DNA from: Oscillospiraceae bacterium
Lineage (GTDB): Bacteria; Bacillota; Clostridia; Oscillospirales; JAKOTC01
NCBI GenBank assembly: GCA_035353335.1
Contig: DAOPZJ010000004.1
Coordinates: forward strand, 21,905-85,904
Reading direction: 5' to 3'
Length of the DNA stretch: 64,000 nucleotides
The translations under genes were made by a program, and so were the position numbers. The notes under the pieces were generated by a model. It saw only the letters and a list, made by a program, of their open reading frames with translations, searched no databases and had not been told where the DNA came from. Shown here piece after piece: positions 1-8,026 of the stretch (position 1 is its first letter; each line of letters begins with the position of its first letter).

Positions 1-543
1 CCATTCCCCGCGGACGTTTGGACGCATGACCCCAAGGTGGGCGGCGGGCGTTTTGTCGGCGAGGGCTGCCATATTTTCGATCTGCTCTGCGAGATCGTCG
101 GCAAGCCGCCGGTGAGCGTCTATGCGTCGGGCGGCACTTTCCTAGACCCCGAAAAAGTCAGAATCCCCGACAGCGCCATCGTCACAATCACTTTCACAGA
201 CGGCTCGGTCGGCACAACGCTGATCACCAGCGCGGGCTGCTCAGCCTTCCCGAAAGAGTCCACGGAAATTTATTGCGACGGCAAGGCCATCTGGGTCAAC
301 GACTTCACCTCGATGGAATATTACGGTTTCGAAGGTCACGCCAAGACCACGCTGGCTTTTGATAAAGTCGACAAGGGACATGCGTCCGAGATCGACCAGT
401 TCGCCGATGCGATTTTGCTCGGAAAAGACAGCCCGAACGGCCTCACCAAAGCGGCGCGCGCGGCGGTGCTGAGCTATATGGTCAACGAATCGGTCGCAAG
501 CGGCAAGCCGGTTGCGATCTGCGAAAAGGACTATATCTTTTAA
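1..543 (+). CDS. Gfo/Idh/MocA family oxidoreductase, C-terminal part (5' end outside window)
   Basis: The frame is open from base 1, so the gene starts upstream of the window; the GTG at 37 lies inside the conserved domain and is not a credible start. The visible stretch reads WTHDPKVGGGRFVGEGCH, the C-terminal signature of Gfo/Idh/MocA NAD(P)-dependent sugar oxidoreductases, including large bi-domain members that act on inositol or sugar-acid substrates. The Rossmann domain is missing, so substrate cannot be judged. Its TAA is followed directly by the ATG of the hydroxyacid dehydrogenase gene, so the two are translationally coupled at the head of a catabolic operon. Confidence 0.85.
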   Translation, partial: PFPADVWTHDPKVGGGRFVGEGCHIFDLLCEIVGKPPVSVYASGGTFLDPEKVRIPDSAIVTITFTDGSVGTTLITSAGCSAFPKESTEIYCDGKAIWVNDFTSMEYYGFEGHAKTTLAFDKVDKGHASEIDQFADAILLGKDSPNGLTKAARAAVLSYMVNESVASGKPVAICEKDYIF

Positions 544-1509
544 ATGAATATCGCACTTGTTTTTGATCCCAAAAAGGTTCCCAAGCTCTTTTCAGCCGAG
601 GCCATCGCTCGGTTGGAAGCGCTCGGAGCTATGACATATCACGCGGATTCGTCCGATGTGGCTAATGCGGATGTCATCATCACCTCGTGGGGCAGCCCGG
701 CGATTGATAAAGAGATTTTAGATCGCTGCCCGAACCTGCGGTTGGTGGCACACGCCGCCGGAAGCGTCAAATCGGTTGTGACCGAAGAGCTTTGGGCGTG
801 CGGTGTCCGGGTGACCAATTCGGCAAAGATGCTCGGGATGGGCGTTGCCGAGACCGCGCTGGGGTTCACCATCTGTGCGGCGAAAAATATCTTTGCACTC
901 AATTCCGGGATTCACGGCGGCGGATGGGATGAGGGCAGGGAAAATGTGCGCGAACTCTATACCCTCACGGTCGGCGTTTTGGGCTCAGGTTGGGCGGGCG
1001 GGCATTACATCAAACTGCTGCAAAACTTCAATGTGCGCGTGCTATGCTATGACCCGTATTTGAGCGCGGAAAAAGCGGCTTCACTGGGTTGCGAAAGAGC
1101 GACGCTCGAAGAAGTTTTAAAAAACAGCGACGTCGTCTCGATTCACGCCCCGGCGATTGAGGCGACAAACCATATGATCAACGCCGACACGCTGAAGCTG
1201 ATGAAAAAGGACGCGGTGCTCATCAATACGGCGCGCGGAACCATCATCGACGAGAAAGCGCTGTATGAACATCTTCTGGCGGGCAATCTGCGCTACGCAT
1301 GCCTCGATGTCTTCGACCCGGAGCCTCCCGAGGCCGACAATCCCCTGCGGAAATTGCCGAATTGCATACTCACCCCTCATTTGGCGGGACTTGTCACGAA
1401 CGGCTTACAACGGATCGGAATGCATGTCACCGAGGAAATCGGGCGGTTTTGCCGCAACGAAAAAATGGAATGCGAAGTGCTGAAAAAGAATCTTGAAACA
1501 ATGGCGTAA
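544..1509 (+). CDS. D-isomer-specific 2-hydroxyacid dehydrogenase
   Basis: A 321-residue enzyme that should interconvert a D-2-hydroxyacid and a 2-oxoacid with NAD(H). The NAD-binding loop GVLGSGWAGG lies at about 144-153. The catalytic triad is visible as Arg231 (INTARGTIID), Glu260 (DPEPP) and His279 (LTPHLAG). Length fits the phosphoglycerate/glyoxylate reductase-like family. The ATG follows the preceding stop with no gap. The neighbours (two Gfo/Idh enzymes, an enolase-superfamily enzyme, a nitrilase) point to a sugar-acid or related hydroxyacid rather than serine synthesis. The exact substrate is unknown. Confidence 0.85.
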   Translation: MNIALVFDPKKVPKLFSAEAIARLEALGAMTYHADSSDVANADVIITSWGSPAIDKEILDRCPNLRLVAHAAGSVKSVVTEELWACGVRVTNSAKMLGMGVAETALGFTICAAKNIFALNSGIHGGGWDEGRENVRELYTLTVGVLGSGWAGGHYIKLLQNFNVRVLCYDPYLSAEKAASLGCERATLEEVLKNSDVVSIHAPAIEATNHMINADTLKLMKKDAVLINTARGTIIDEKALYEHLLAGNLRYACLDVFDPEPPEADNPLRKLPNCILTPHLAGLVTNGLQRIGMHVTEEIGRFCRNEKMECEVLKKNLETMA

Positions 1510-1552
1510 AATTTATTTATATCATTATCATCTTTGAAAGGGTGGTCATTTT

Positions 1553-2491
1553 ATGGTCAGAATCGGTGTTGTAAATATCGACGTCTCACATCCGAAGGCG
1601 TTTTCGGAGTATTTGAAAAAAGAGAACCGCGCACGCTATGTCGCGGTGTATAACGACGGTTTCCGCGGCGACGACGAGGTCGAGGGATTCATCAAAAATT
1701 ACGGGCTCGAAAAGCGGTGCAAATCGGTCGAGGAACTCGCCGATACCGTGGATATCGGCTTTATTCAGGGCTGCAACTGGGATAAACACCTCGGCTACGC
1801 GATGCCCTTTATCGAGCGTAAAAAGCCGGTCTTTATCGACAAACCGATGGTCGGCAACCTCGCCGACTGCCGCAAAGTCGAACAGCTGGTCAAAAACGGC
1901 GCGGTGATTTTGGGCAGCTCGTCAGTGCGTTATGCCGAGGAGATTCAGGCGTTTTTGAGCATCCCCGAATCCGAGCGCGGCAAGATCGTCACGGTGTTCG
2001 GCACCTCCGGTATGGACGAGTTCAACTACGCCATCCATGTCGTCGAAGCCATCGGTGGAATCATGGGTACCGGAGCGGTCTCGACCCGGTATGCGGGGCG
2101 CGCAGACGTCGACGGACAGGCCTGCGAGACCTTTGTGATCAAATTCGCAAACGGCGCGACGGGCGTATATAATGCCTATTTGGGCGTTTGGCAGCCCTTT
2201 GATATGGTGGTCATGACCACCAAATCGACCTACCATTTTCGCATTGAAGCGGGCAAGGTTTACGGCCAGCTGCTCGACCGTATCTGTGACTATATGGAGA
2301 CCGGGAAAAACCGGTTGGCTCCGGTTACGACGATCACCGAATCGATCCGCGTGATGTTAGCCGGACGCATTTCCCGCGCACAGGACGGAAAAGAGATCAA
2401 AATCGCCGACATCCCCGAAAACGATCCGGGTTTTGACGGCACCGAATTTGCACGCGGATATGCCAAAGCCGCAAGCAAGATTTATTTATAA
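1553..2491 (+). CDS. Gfo/Idh/MocA family oxidoreductase
   Basis: A 312-residue protein with an N-terminal Rossmann start (MVRIGVVNIDVSHPK) and the family dinucleotide/substrate motif in the form FIDKPMVGN near residue 100, where most relatives have EKP. The C-terminal alpha/beta domain begins after about residue 120 and includes DEFNYAIHVVEAIGG. The start is supported by GGGTGG upstream of ATG 1553. It belongs to the same operon as its neighbours. It probably oxidises or reduces a sugar, inositol or sugar-acid hydroxyl, but the first strand lacks a textbook GxGxxG, so cofactor use and activity are uncertain. Confidence 0.8.
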   Translation: MVRIGVVNIDVSHPKAFSEYLKKENRARYVAVYNDGFRGDDEVEGFIKNYGLEKRCKSVEELADTVDIGFIQGCNWDKHLGYAMPFIERKKPVFIDKPMVGNLADCRKVEQLVKNGAVILGSSSVRYAEEIQAFLSIPESERGKIVTVFGTSGMDEFNYAIHVVEAIGGIMGTGAVSTRYAGRADVDGQACETFVIKFANGATGVYNAYLGVWQPFDMVVMTTKSTYHFRIEAGKVYGQLLDRICDYMETGKNRLAPVTTITESIRVMLAGRISRAQDGKEIKIADIPENDPGFDGTEFARGYAKAASKIYL

Positions 2492-2494
2492 GTT

Positions 2495-3784
2495 ATGATT
2501 CAGATTAAGCGCGCCGACTGCAATTTCGAACGGGAGCCGTTGGTTGCGCCGTTCGGATTCAAGGGCGGTTATGTCAACGAAATTTGGCAGGCGGCGGCAC
2601 GGCTCGAAAGCGAATCGGGGCAGAGCGGTGTCGGGCTTGCGATTCAGAGCATCCTGTGGTCGGACGCGGCGGTGTTTGCCGCCAATCTGCCGACCGCGGG
2701 CAACGCGCTGATGTACCTGATGACCGCGTTTGCGTTGCAAAAAGCCAAAAAGATCTCGTTCGAGACCCCGACGGATCTGCTCGAAAAGCTCTATCCGCTG
2801 ACACTCGAATACGGCAAAAAAGTCACGGGCAACCCGAATCTTCGCCCGACTTTTGCGCTGAATGCGCTGGTCGCGGTGGACAACGCCGCGTGGCTTCTGT
2901 ATGCCCGCGAAAAGGGGATTACGAATTTCGACGACCTGGTCCCGGACGACGTCAAACCCGCGCTCACGACAAGGCACGAAAAGCTCTCCGCAATCCCGCT
3001 GATCACCTACGGCATCTCGATGTCCGATGTGGTTAAGACGCTCGACGAGGGGTGCTTCTTCCTCAAGGTCAAGATCGGCTCCGACCCCGAGAAGAACGGA
3101 GACCTCAACAAGATGGTCGAGTGGGATAAAAAGCGGCTTTCGGACATTCACGAGGCGGCCAAAAACCGCACGACGCCCTACACCGCTGACGGTAAAATCC
3201 CGTATTACCTTGACGCCAACGGGCGGTATGATAACAAAGACCGCTTGCTCCGGCTGCTCGACCACGCCGATAAAATCGGCGCTCTGGAGCGGATTATGCT
3301 GCTTGAAGAGCCGTTCCCCGAGGACTATTTGGCCGATGTGAGTGATATTCCGGTGCGGCTTGCGGCGGACGAGAGCGCACATTCCGATGTGGATGCAAAA
3401 GAGCGCATTGATCTCGGGTACAAGGCCATCGCTTTGAAACCGATCGCCAAGACCCTGAGCATGAGTTTTAAGATTTTAAAGATCACCTATGAGCGCAAGA
3501 TTCCGTGTTTCTGCGCCGATTTGACTGTCAGCCCCGTGATGATCGATTGGAACAAAAATATCGCGTCGCGTTTGGTTCCGCTGCCCGGTATGAACATCGG
3601 CGTGCTCGAGACCAACGGACATCAAAATTACACCCGCTGGGAGACGTTGAAGTCCTTCCATCCGTGCGCAGGCGCACCGTGGACGGAGGTCAAAGGCGGC
3701 ACGTTCACACTCAATAAGGACTTTTACGACCGCAGCGGCGGCATTTTCCTGAGAAGCGAGCACTACGAGAATTTAGTGAAATAA
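2495..3784 (+). CDS. Enolase-superfamily enzyme (mandelate racemase/muconate-lactonizing type)
   Basis: A 429-residue barrel enzyme. Superfamily members abstract the proton alpha to a carboxylate and need Mg2+. Visible active-site elements are the KxK motif at 191-193 (FLKVKIG), metal ligands Asp240 (YLDANG), Glu271/272 (LLEEPFP) and Asp292 (AADES), and Lys315 (IALKP) on a later strand. The lysines on both sides resemble the dipeptide-epimerase/muconate group rather than sugar-acid dehydratases with a His-Asp dyad. The stretch from about 35 to 165 is longer than usual for the capping domain. It starts three bases after the preceding stop. Substrate is not assigned; a hydroxyacid, lactone or amino-acid derivative would fit the operon. 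Confidence 0.8.
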   Translation: MIQIKRADCNFEREPLVAPFGFKGGYVNEIWQAAARLESESGQSGVGLAIQSILWSDAAVFAANLPTAGNALMYLMTAFALQKAKKISFETPTDLLEKLYPLTLEYGKKVTGNPNLRPTFALNALVAVDNAAWLLYAREKGITNFDDLVPDDVKPALTTRHEKLSAIPLITYGISMSDVVKTLDEGCFFLKVKIGSDPEKNGDLNKMVEWDKKRLSDIHEAAKNRTTPYTADGKIPYYLDANGRYDNKDRLLRLLDHADKIGALERIMLLEEPFPEDYLADVSDIPVRLAADESAHSDVDAKERIDLGYKAIALKPIAKTLSMSFKILKITYERKIPCFCADLTVSPVMIDWNKNIASRLVPLPGMNIGVLETNGHQNYTRWETLKSFHPCAGAPWTEVKGGTFTLNKDFYDRSGGIFLRSEHYENLVK

Positions 3785-3798
3785 AGAGGTGAATTCGC

Positions 3799-4743
3799 AT
3801 GGCCAATTACGTGAAAATCAGCGCGATCGGCCCAGCAAGGCGGGAAGTGGACCGGAACATGGAAATAAACCGGTGCGTCCAAGACATGATGGATTACTGG
3901 GACGGGCTGCTTTCGGATGTTTTAGTTGAAAAGCCCGATCTGATCGTGCTGCCCGAGGCCTGCGACCAGCCCTGCAACCTGACGCCTGAGCGTCGCATGG
4001 CCTATTTCGAGGCAAGAGGCGACCGTTTCCGCGACCGCTTTATGAAAATCGCACGCGAAAACCGGTGCAATATCGCCTATTGCGCTTATCGCACCCTGCC
4101 CGACAGCACGATGCGCAACTCCCTCCAGTTTATCAACCGCAACGGCGGCATCGACGGCATCTATGATAAAAATTATCTGGTGATCGGGGAGCATACCGAG
4201 GAAAAGATCGCATACGGGCGTGAAATTGCGGTGGTGAACACCGATTTCGGTACGGTCGGTGGGATCATCTGCTTTGACTTGAACTATGACGAACTGCGTT
4301 TGCGGTATCAAAAAAACCCGCCCGAATTGATGGTATTTTCATCGATGTACCACGGCGGAATGATGCAGAACGTCTGGGCATATTCCTGCCGGTCGTATCT
4401 GGTCAGCGCCATCGCGGGGCCGCCCTGTCAGATCATCTCGCCGCAGGGCGTTGCGATTGCCGCCTCGACCAATTACACCAACCACGTCACCGCAACGATC
4501 AATTTGGATTACGCGCTTGCGCATATGGATGATAACCTTGGCAAACTGCACGCGCTCAAGCAGAAGTACGGCCCCAAGGTCACAATCTTTGACCCGGGGT
4601 ATCTCGGGAGCGTGCTGATCACCAGCGAGACCGACGAGCGCTCCGCTGCCGACATGGTAGCGGAGTTCGAAATCGAACTGCTCGATGACTATTTCGCCCG
4701 TTCGACCAAAGCAAGAGAGGAATCGTTACGGAAGAAAAAGTAA
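3799..4743 (+). CDS. Carbon-nitrogen hydrolase (nitrilase superfamily)
   Basis: A 314-residue cytoplasmic hydrolase of amides or related C-N bonds. The Glu-Lys-Cys triad is readable: Glu53 (LPEACD), Lys124 (YDKNYL) and Cys158 (GGIICFDLNYDELR). AGAGGTG precedes the ATG at good spacing. It is the last gene of the operon and is followed by a hairpin terminator. In this context it may hydrolyse an amide or carbamoyl group released by upstream enzymes, or the amide of an N-linked substrate. The family (amidase, carbamoylase, omega-amidase) cannot be resolved by eye. Confidence 0.85.
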   Translation: MANYVKISAIGPARREVDRNMEINRCVQDMMDYWDGLLSDVLVEKPDLIVLPEACDQPCNLTPERRMAYFEARGDRFRDRFMKIARENRCNIAYCAYRTLPDSTMRNSLQFINRNGGIDGIYDKNYLVIGEHTEEKIAYGREIAVVNTDFGTVGGIICFDLNYDELRLRYQKNPPELMVFSSMYHGGMMQNVWAYSCRSYLVSAIAGPPCQIISPQGVAIAASTNYTNHVTATINLDYALAHMDDNLGKLHALKQKYGPKVTIFDPGYLGSVLITSETDERSAADMVAEFEIELLDDYFARSTKAREESLRKKK

Positions 4744-4763
4744 AACGGTCTTTATAAAAATTG

Positions 4764-4791
4764 GAGCCGGTTTCCTTTCGAAAACCGGCTC
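4764..4791 (+). terminator. Hairpin terminator of the catabolic operon
   Basis: A 10-bp perfect stem, GAGCCGGTTT (4764-4773) with AAACCGGCTC (4782-4791), closes an 8-nt loop 20 bases after the nitrilase stop. The downstream T-run is weak, so termination may be partial or shared with the convergent heliorhodopsin transcript. Confidence 0.6.
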
Positions 4792-4804
4792 TCATATTGT
4801 AATA

Positions 4805-4832
4805 TAGGGCGGAATGAGGGCATCCCGCCCTA
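4805..4832. repeat. TAGGGCGG hairpin repeat
   Basis: TAGGGCGG (4805-4812) pairs with CCGCCCTA (4825-4832). The same TAGGGCG-type hairpin recurs at 43773-43817 and 43863-43916, with related GGGCG hairpins at 60254 and 60484. It sits between two convergent genes, where it could also end the minus-strand transcript. Confidence 0.6.
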
Positions 4833-4859
4833 CTTATCGCTTATATAATGATCTTTATT

Positions 4860-5639
4860 TTACGGCTGCATGGCGCCGAACAGGACCAGCCAGGCCAAAA
4901 CGGACTTTGCTGCCAAGCTGAGAACGATGTAGATGCGCTCGCCGTGCAGATAATCCACCCACTTGCCGACGCGTTTATACTGTAAAATCATATTGATCGG
5001 GAAGGTGTTGAACGCCACGAAATAAGTGCCGACAATCGCCCAGACAAACCACGGAACCATGTCGTAATTGCCGGTTCCGGTCATGTACAGAATGATCACA
5101 ACCCACGGCGCGATACCGGCGATCGAGCCCCAGACAAACGGACCCCAGTTGACCTTTTTCTTCTCCGCACCGGCGTTCAGCTGCTCCATCACGAGGCCGA
5201 ACAGATTCATGGTAGCGTTGACAACGAAAATCAGAATCAAAGTGGCGATGTCGTAGATGCCGAACAGGGTGCTGATGAGCACGATCATAATCGACGAGCT
5301 CAGGGCGTATTCGAACCAGCGGAATTTGTTGATGCCTTTTTGCAGATCGCTGACATAAGTCTTGCCATTCAGGACGATGAGGGCGTGGGCGGCCGCCGAG
5401 ATCAGCAAAAACACGGCGACCAGAATACCGAAGGGCAATTTGAAAAGCTCCCTGCTCGCCGATTCGAGCGACTGCGTGGCGGGGTTATAGGTGAGGTAAT
5501 TCTGTGTAATTACCGGTTGAAACTCGGCGATTTTTTGAATCACATTCGTGGCGAGAAACAGCATAGCGATACCCTGAACCAGATGAAACGCACCCATAAT
5601 CAGGTTGAAGCGTTTGAGTTTTGTAAACGTGTTTTCCAT
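4860..5639 (-). CDS. Heliorhodopsin
   Basis: A 259-residue seven-helix membrane protein that matches heliorhodopsins, retinal photoreceptors with a cytoplasmic N terminus, inverted relative to type-1 rhodopsins. Visible signatures are FNLIMGAFHLVQG with His19 in helix 1, His85 in helix 2, FRWFEYALSSS with the Schiff-base counterion Glu110 in helix 3, NATMNLFG in helix 4, and SLAAKSVLAW with the retinal lysine Lys245 in helix 7. The start has AAAGGAGG 8 bases upstream. A hairpin separates it from nadE, so it is probably transcribed alone. No carotenoid or retinal-cleavage gene is in the window, so retinal would have to come from elsewhere. Known heliorhodopsins do not pump ions appreciably and are thought to be sensory or regulatory. 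Confidence 0.93.
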   Translation of the reverse strand: MENTFTKLKRFNLIMGAFHLVQGIAMLFLATNVIQKIAEFQPVITQNYLTYNPATQSLESASRELFKLPFGILVAVFLLISAAAHALIVLNGKTYVSDLQKGINKFRWFEYALSSSIMIVLISTLFGIYDIATLILIFVVNATMNLFGLVMEQLNAGAEKKKVNWGPFVWGSIAGIAPWVVIILYMTGTGNYDMVPWFVWAIVGTYFVAFNTFPINMILQYKRVGKWVDYLHGERIYIVLSLAAKSVLAWLVLFGAMQP

Positions 5640-5737
5640 TTAGACGGCCTCCTTTAACGGTTTTATGGCTTGATTTTAATAGGAAAAACACATTTTATCC
5701 GTGATTTTATCACAATATGGAAAGGATTTTAGCAAAA

Positions 5738-5762
5738 ATAAAAGCGCCTAACGACGCTTTTT
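5738..5762 (-). terminator. Hairpin terminator after nadE
   Basis: AAAAGCG pairs with CGCTTTT around an 8-nt loop. Read on the minus strand the stem is followed by TTTTATTTTT. It separates nadE from the heliorhodopsin gene downstream. Confidence 0.6.
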
Positions 5763-5802
5763 TATTGATTTTTCTTTTCGAGCACCCTCCATAAAGGGAA
5801 AT

Positions 5803-7770
5803 TTATTGAATCTGTTTTTCAAGAGCAGTAATACGCTTAAGCCAAGAAGCTGCCGAGGCGTCAGAGGGCATTCTCCAGTCGCCGCGCGGGGACAGGGAGA
5901 CGCTGCCCACTTTGACCCCGTCGGGCAGGCAGCTTCGTTTATACTGCTGCGCAAAGAACCGCGTGTAGAAAACCCGCAGCCACTTTAAAATGGTCTTGTT
6001 GTCAAACTCGCCCCTGAACGCTAATGCGGCCAGATAAAAAATCTTTTCGGGTTCGAAACCGAAGCGCATGACATAGTAAAGGAAGAAATCATGCAGCGCA
6101 TAAGGGCCGACGATGTCCTCGGTCTGCTGTGCGATTTTGCCGTCTGCATTGGGCGGGAGCAGTTCTGGGCTGATCGGCGTGTCAAGAATGTCACGGAGCA
6201 CTTCGGTGCTTTTTTCAAAGATGTTATATTGGATAATGCCATCGATCATCCATCGAATCAGCGTCTTCGGAATACTGCCGTTGACATTGTACATGCTCAT
6301 ATGGTCGGCATTGTAGGTACACCAGCCGAGTGCGAGCTCGCTGAGGTCACCGGTTCCGACGACAAGCCCTCCGACTTCGCCGGCGTAATCCATCAACACC
6401 TGGGTGCGCTCGCGGGCCTGCGTGTTTTCAAAGGTGAGGTCGTGCTTGTTGATATCGTGGCCGATACTTTGATAGTGCAGCTCGCAGGCCTGCTTGATGT
6501 CGATCTCTTTGCTTGTGACGCCGAGGGTCTTCATCAGTTCAAGCGAGTTTTGATAGGTGCGGTCCGAAGTGCCGAAACAGGGCATGGTAATGCCGATTAC
6601 ATCCGTCAGCGGGCGTTTTAATTCCCGCATGACCTCGGCGCTGACCAGCAGGGCAAGCGTGGAATCGAGCCCGCCGGAGACGCCGACGACGGCCTTGCCC
6701 TTGGTATGCTCAAGGCGCTTTTTCAGCCCCGCGACCTGCATTCGGAAGATGTTCAGACAGCGTTCGAGGCGATCTTTTTGGGTGGGTGGGACAAACGGCA
6801 GTTTGCGCAGGGGATATAAGGTGCCGTCGCCGTGGAAGTCACTTTTTGAATCTGTAATATCAATAGTGCGAACAGGTTCGCTGACCCCGTAGAGGTCGAC
6901 GCTGTCTTTGAAGCTCTTGTTTTTCATGCGGTCTGCGCGGATTCTGCCGAGGTCGATGTCCGAAACAAGTAAATAATCGGTGTCGATCAGCTGCTCATTT
7001 TCGCGGAGCAGCGCGCCGTTTTCCGCGATCAGCGAATGACCCGAATAGATCAGATCGGTGGTTGACTCGGTGCCTCCCGCGGAACAGTAGACATAACCGC
7101 AGAGGGTGCGGCCCGACTGCTGCTTGACGAGATCACGGCGGTATTCTCTCTTGGCGATGATCTCGTTGCTGCAGGAGATATTCACAATCAATTCCGCGCC
7201 TCCGAGCGCTAAAAACGTGCTCGGCGGGATCGGCACCCAGAGGTCTTCGCAGATCTCGACGCCTATACGGAGGCGGTTATTCAAATTGAAAACGAGGCCT
7301 CTTCCGATGGGGATGTCGTAGATCTCGGAGATACCAAATAGCGAAGAGGACAAAACTTTTTCTTTGAGGTCGCAGGAAGTCGAAAACCATCTGCGCTCGT
7401 AAAATTCGCTGTAGTTGGGCATAAAGGTCTTCGGCACAATCCCTTCGATCCTGCCATGATTGATCACAATCGCGCAGTTATAGAGCTGATTTTGAACGGT
7501 GACCGGCATTCCGACCACGGTAATAAAATCCCAAGAACGCGACGCCTCGAGAAGTTTAATAAGCGCTTTATTCGCTTCGTCGAGCAGCGTTTTTTGAAAG
7601 AACAGATCAGCGCAGGTATACCCGGAGATGCAGAGTTCCGGGAACACCAACAGATCGGCTTTTGCCTCCTGGGCCTGTTTGGCTTTATTTAAAATTTGAG
7701 ACAGGTTATATTCGACATCGCCCACGCCGACATTCGGGACGGCGCTCGCGGCTCGGATAAAATCAAACAT
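5803..7770 (-). CDS. nadE: Glutamine-dependent NAD+ synthetase
   Basis: A 655-residue two-domain enzyme that makes NAD+ from deamido-NAD+, ATP and glutamine. The N-terminal nitrilase-type glutaminase carries Glu45 (FPELCISGY), Lys114 (VPKTFMPNY) and Cys174 (GVEICEDLW). The C-terminal ATP-pyrophosphatase domain has the P-loop VVGVSGGLDSTLAL near residue 365 and GTGDLSELALGW further on. The length fits the fused eukaryote/actinobacteria/clostridia form rather than the short ammonia-dependent enzyme. A palindromic repeat pair lies directly upstream of the start. Confidence 0.96.
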   Translation of the reverse strand: MFDFIRAASAVPNVGVGDVEYNLSQILNKAKQAQEAKADLLVFPELCISGYTCADLFFQKTLLDEANKALIKLLEASRSWDFITVVGMPVTVQNQLYNCAIVINHGRIEGIVPKTFMPNYSEFYERRWFSTSCDLKEKVLSSSLFGISEIYDIPIGRGLVFNLNNRLRIGVEICEDLWVPIPPSTFLALGGAELIVNISCSNEIIAKREYRRDLVKQQSGRTLCGYVYCSAGGTESTTDLIYSGHSLIAENGALLRENEQLIDTDYLLVSDIDLGRIRADRMKNKSFKDSVDLYGVSEPVRTIDITDSKSDFHGDGTLYPLRKLPFVPPTQKDRLERCLNIFRMQVAGLKKRLEHTKGKAVVGVSGGLDSTLALLVSAEVMRELKRPLTDVIGITMPCFGTSDRTYQNSLELMKTLGVTSKEIDIKQACELHYQSIGHDINKHDLTFENTQARERTQVLMDYAGEVGGLVVGTGDLSELALGWCTYNADHMSMYNVNGSIPKTLIRWMIDGIIQYNIFEKSTEVLRDILDTPISPELLPPNADGKIAQQTEDIVGPYALHDFFLYYVMRFGFEPEKIFYLAALAFRGEFDNKTILKWLRVFYTRFFAQQYKRSCLPDGVKVGSVSLSPRGDWRMPSDASAASWLKRITALEKQIQ

Positions 7771-7809
7771 AGCACGACCATCCTTTGCAGAAAGATTCGT
7801 TTGAGATGG

Positions 7810-7915
7810 TATAGTGAAGCCACTAAAAAATCAAATACGAGAATAAGCGGTAAGTGGCTTCACATTGGGTAAAACCACTTTAATTTTGCCTTGAATTAAA
7901 AGTGGTTTTACTATA
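7810..7915. repeat. Two adjacent palindromic repeat elements (GTGAAGCCACTT family, copies 1 and 2)
   Basis: Copy 1: GTGAAGCCACT (7814-7824) pairs with AGTGGCTTCAC (7853-7863). Copy 2: TAAAACCACTTTAATT (7870-7885) pairs almost perfectly with 7894-7910. The two outer ends, TATAGTGAAGCC at 7810 and GGTTTTACTATA at 7904-7915, are also near-complementary. The elements fill the gap between the (2Fe-2S) subunit gene and nadE. Relatives occur at 15293, 48500 and 49499. Confidence 0.75.
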
Positions 7916-8026
7916 ATTCGGCTGGCGGAAGAGAGTTTTTATCCCGCCTGATTCATTATACCATATTATTGCATAAATTACACCTAGGCAAATCTACTGC
8001 ATTATGTAGGTGCTGTCCATTCTTTT

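Noticed and set aside
2486..3382. A 298-codon open frame on the minus strand opposite the enolase-superfamily gene
   Set aside because: It is a codon-bias shadow: rich in Arg/Val/Gln, with no ribosome site and no recognisable motif. The plus-strand gene has full active-site residues.
5640..5737. A defined promoter for the heliorhodopsin gene
   Set aside because: Several TAAAAT-like -10 candidates exist on the minus strand, but none has a good -35 at 16-18 bases, so no promoter was called.
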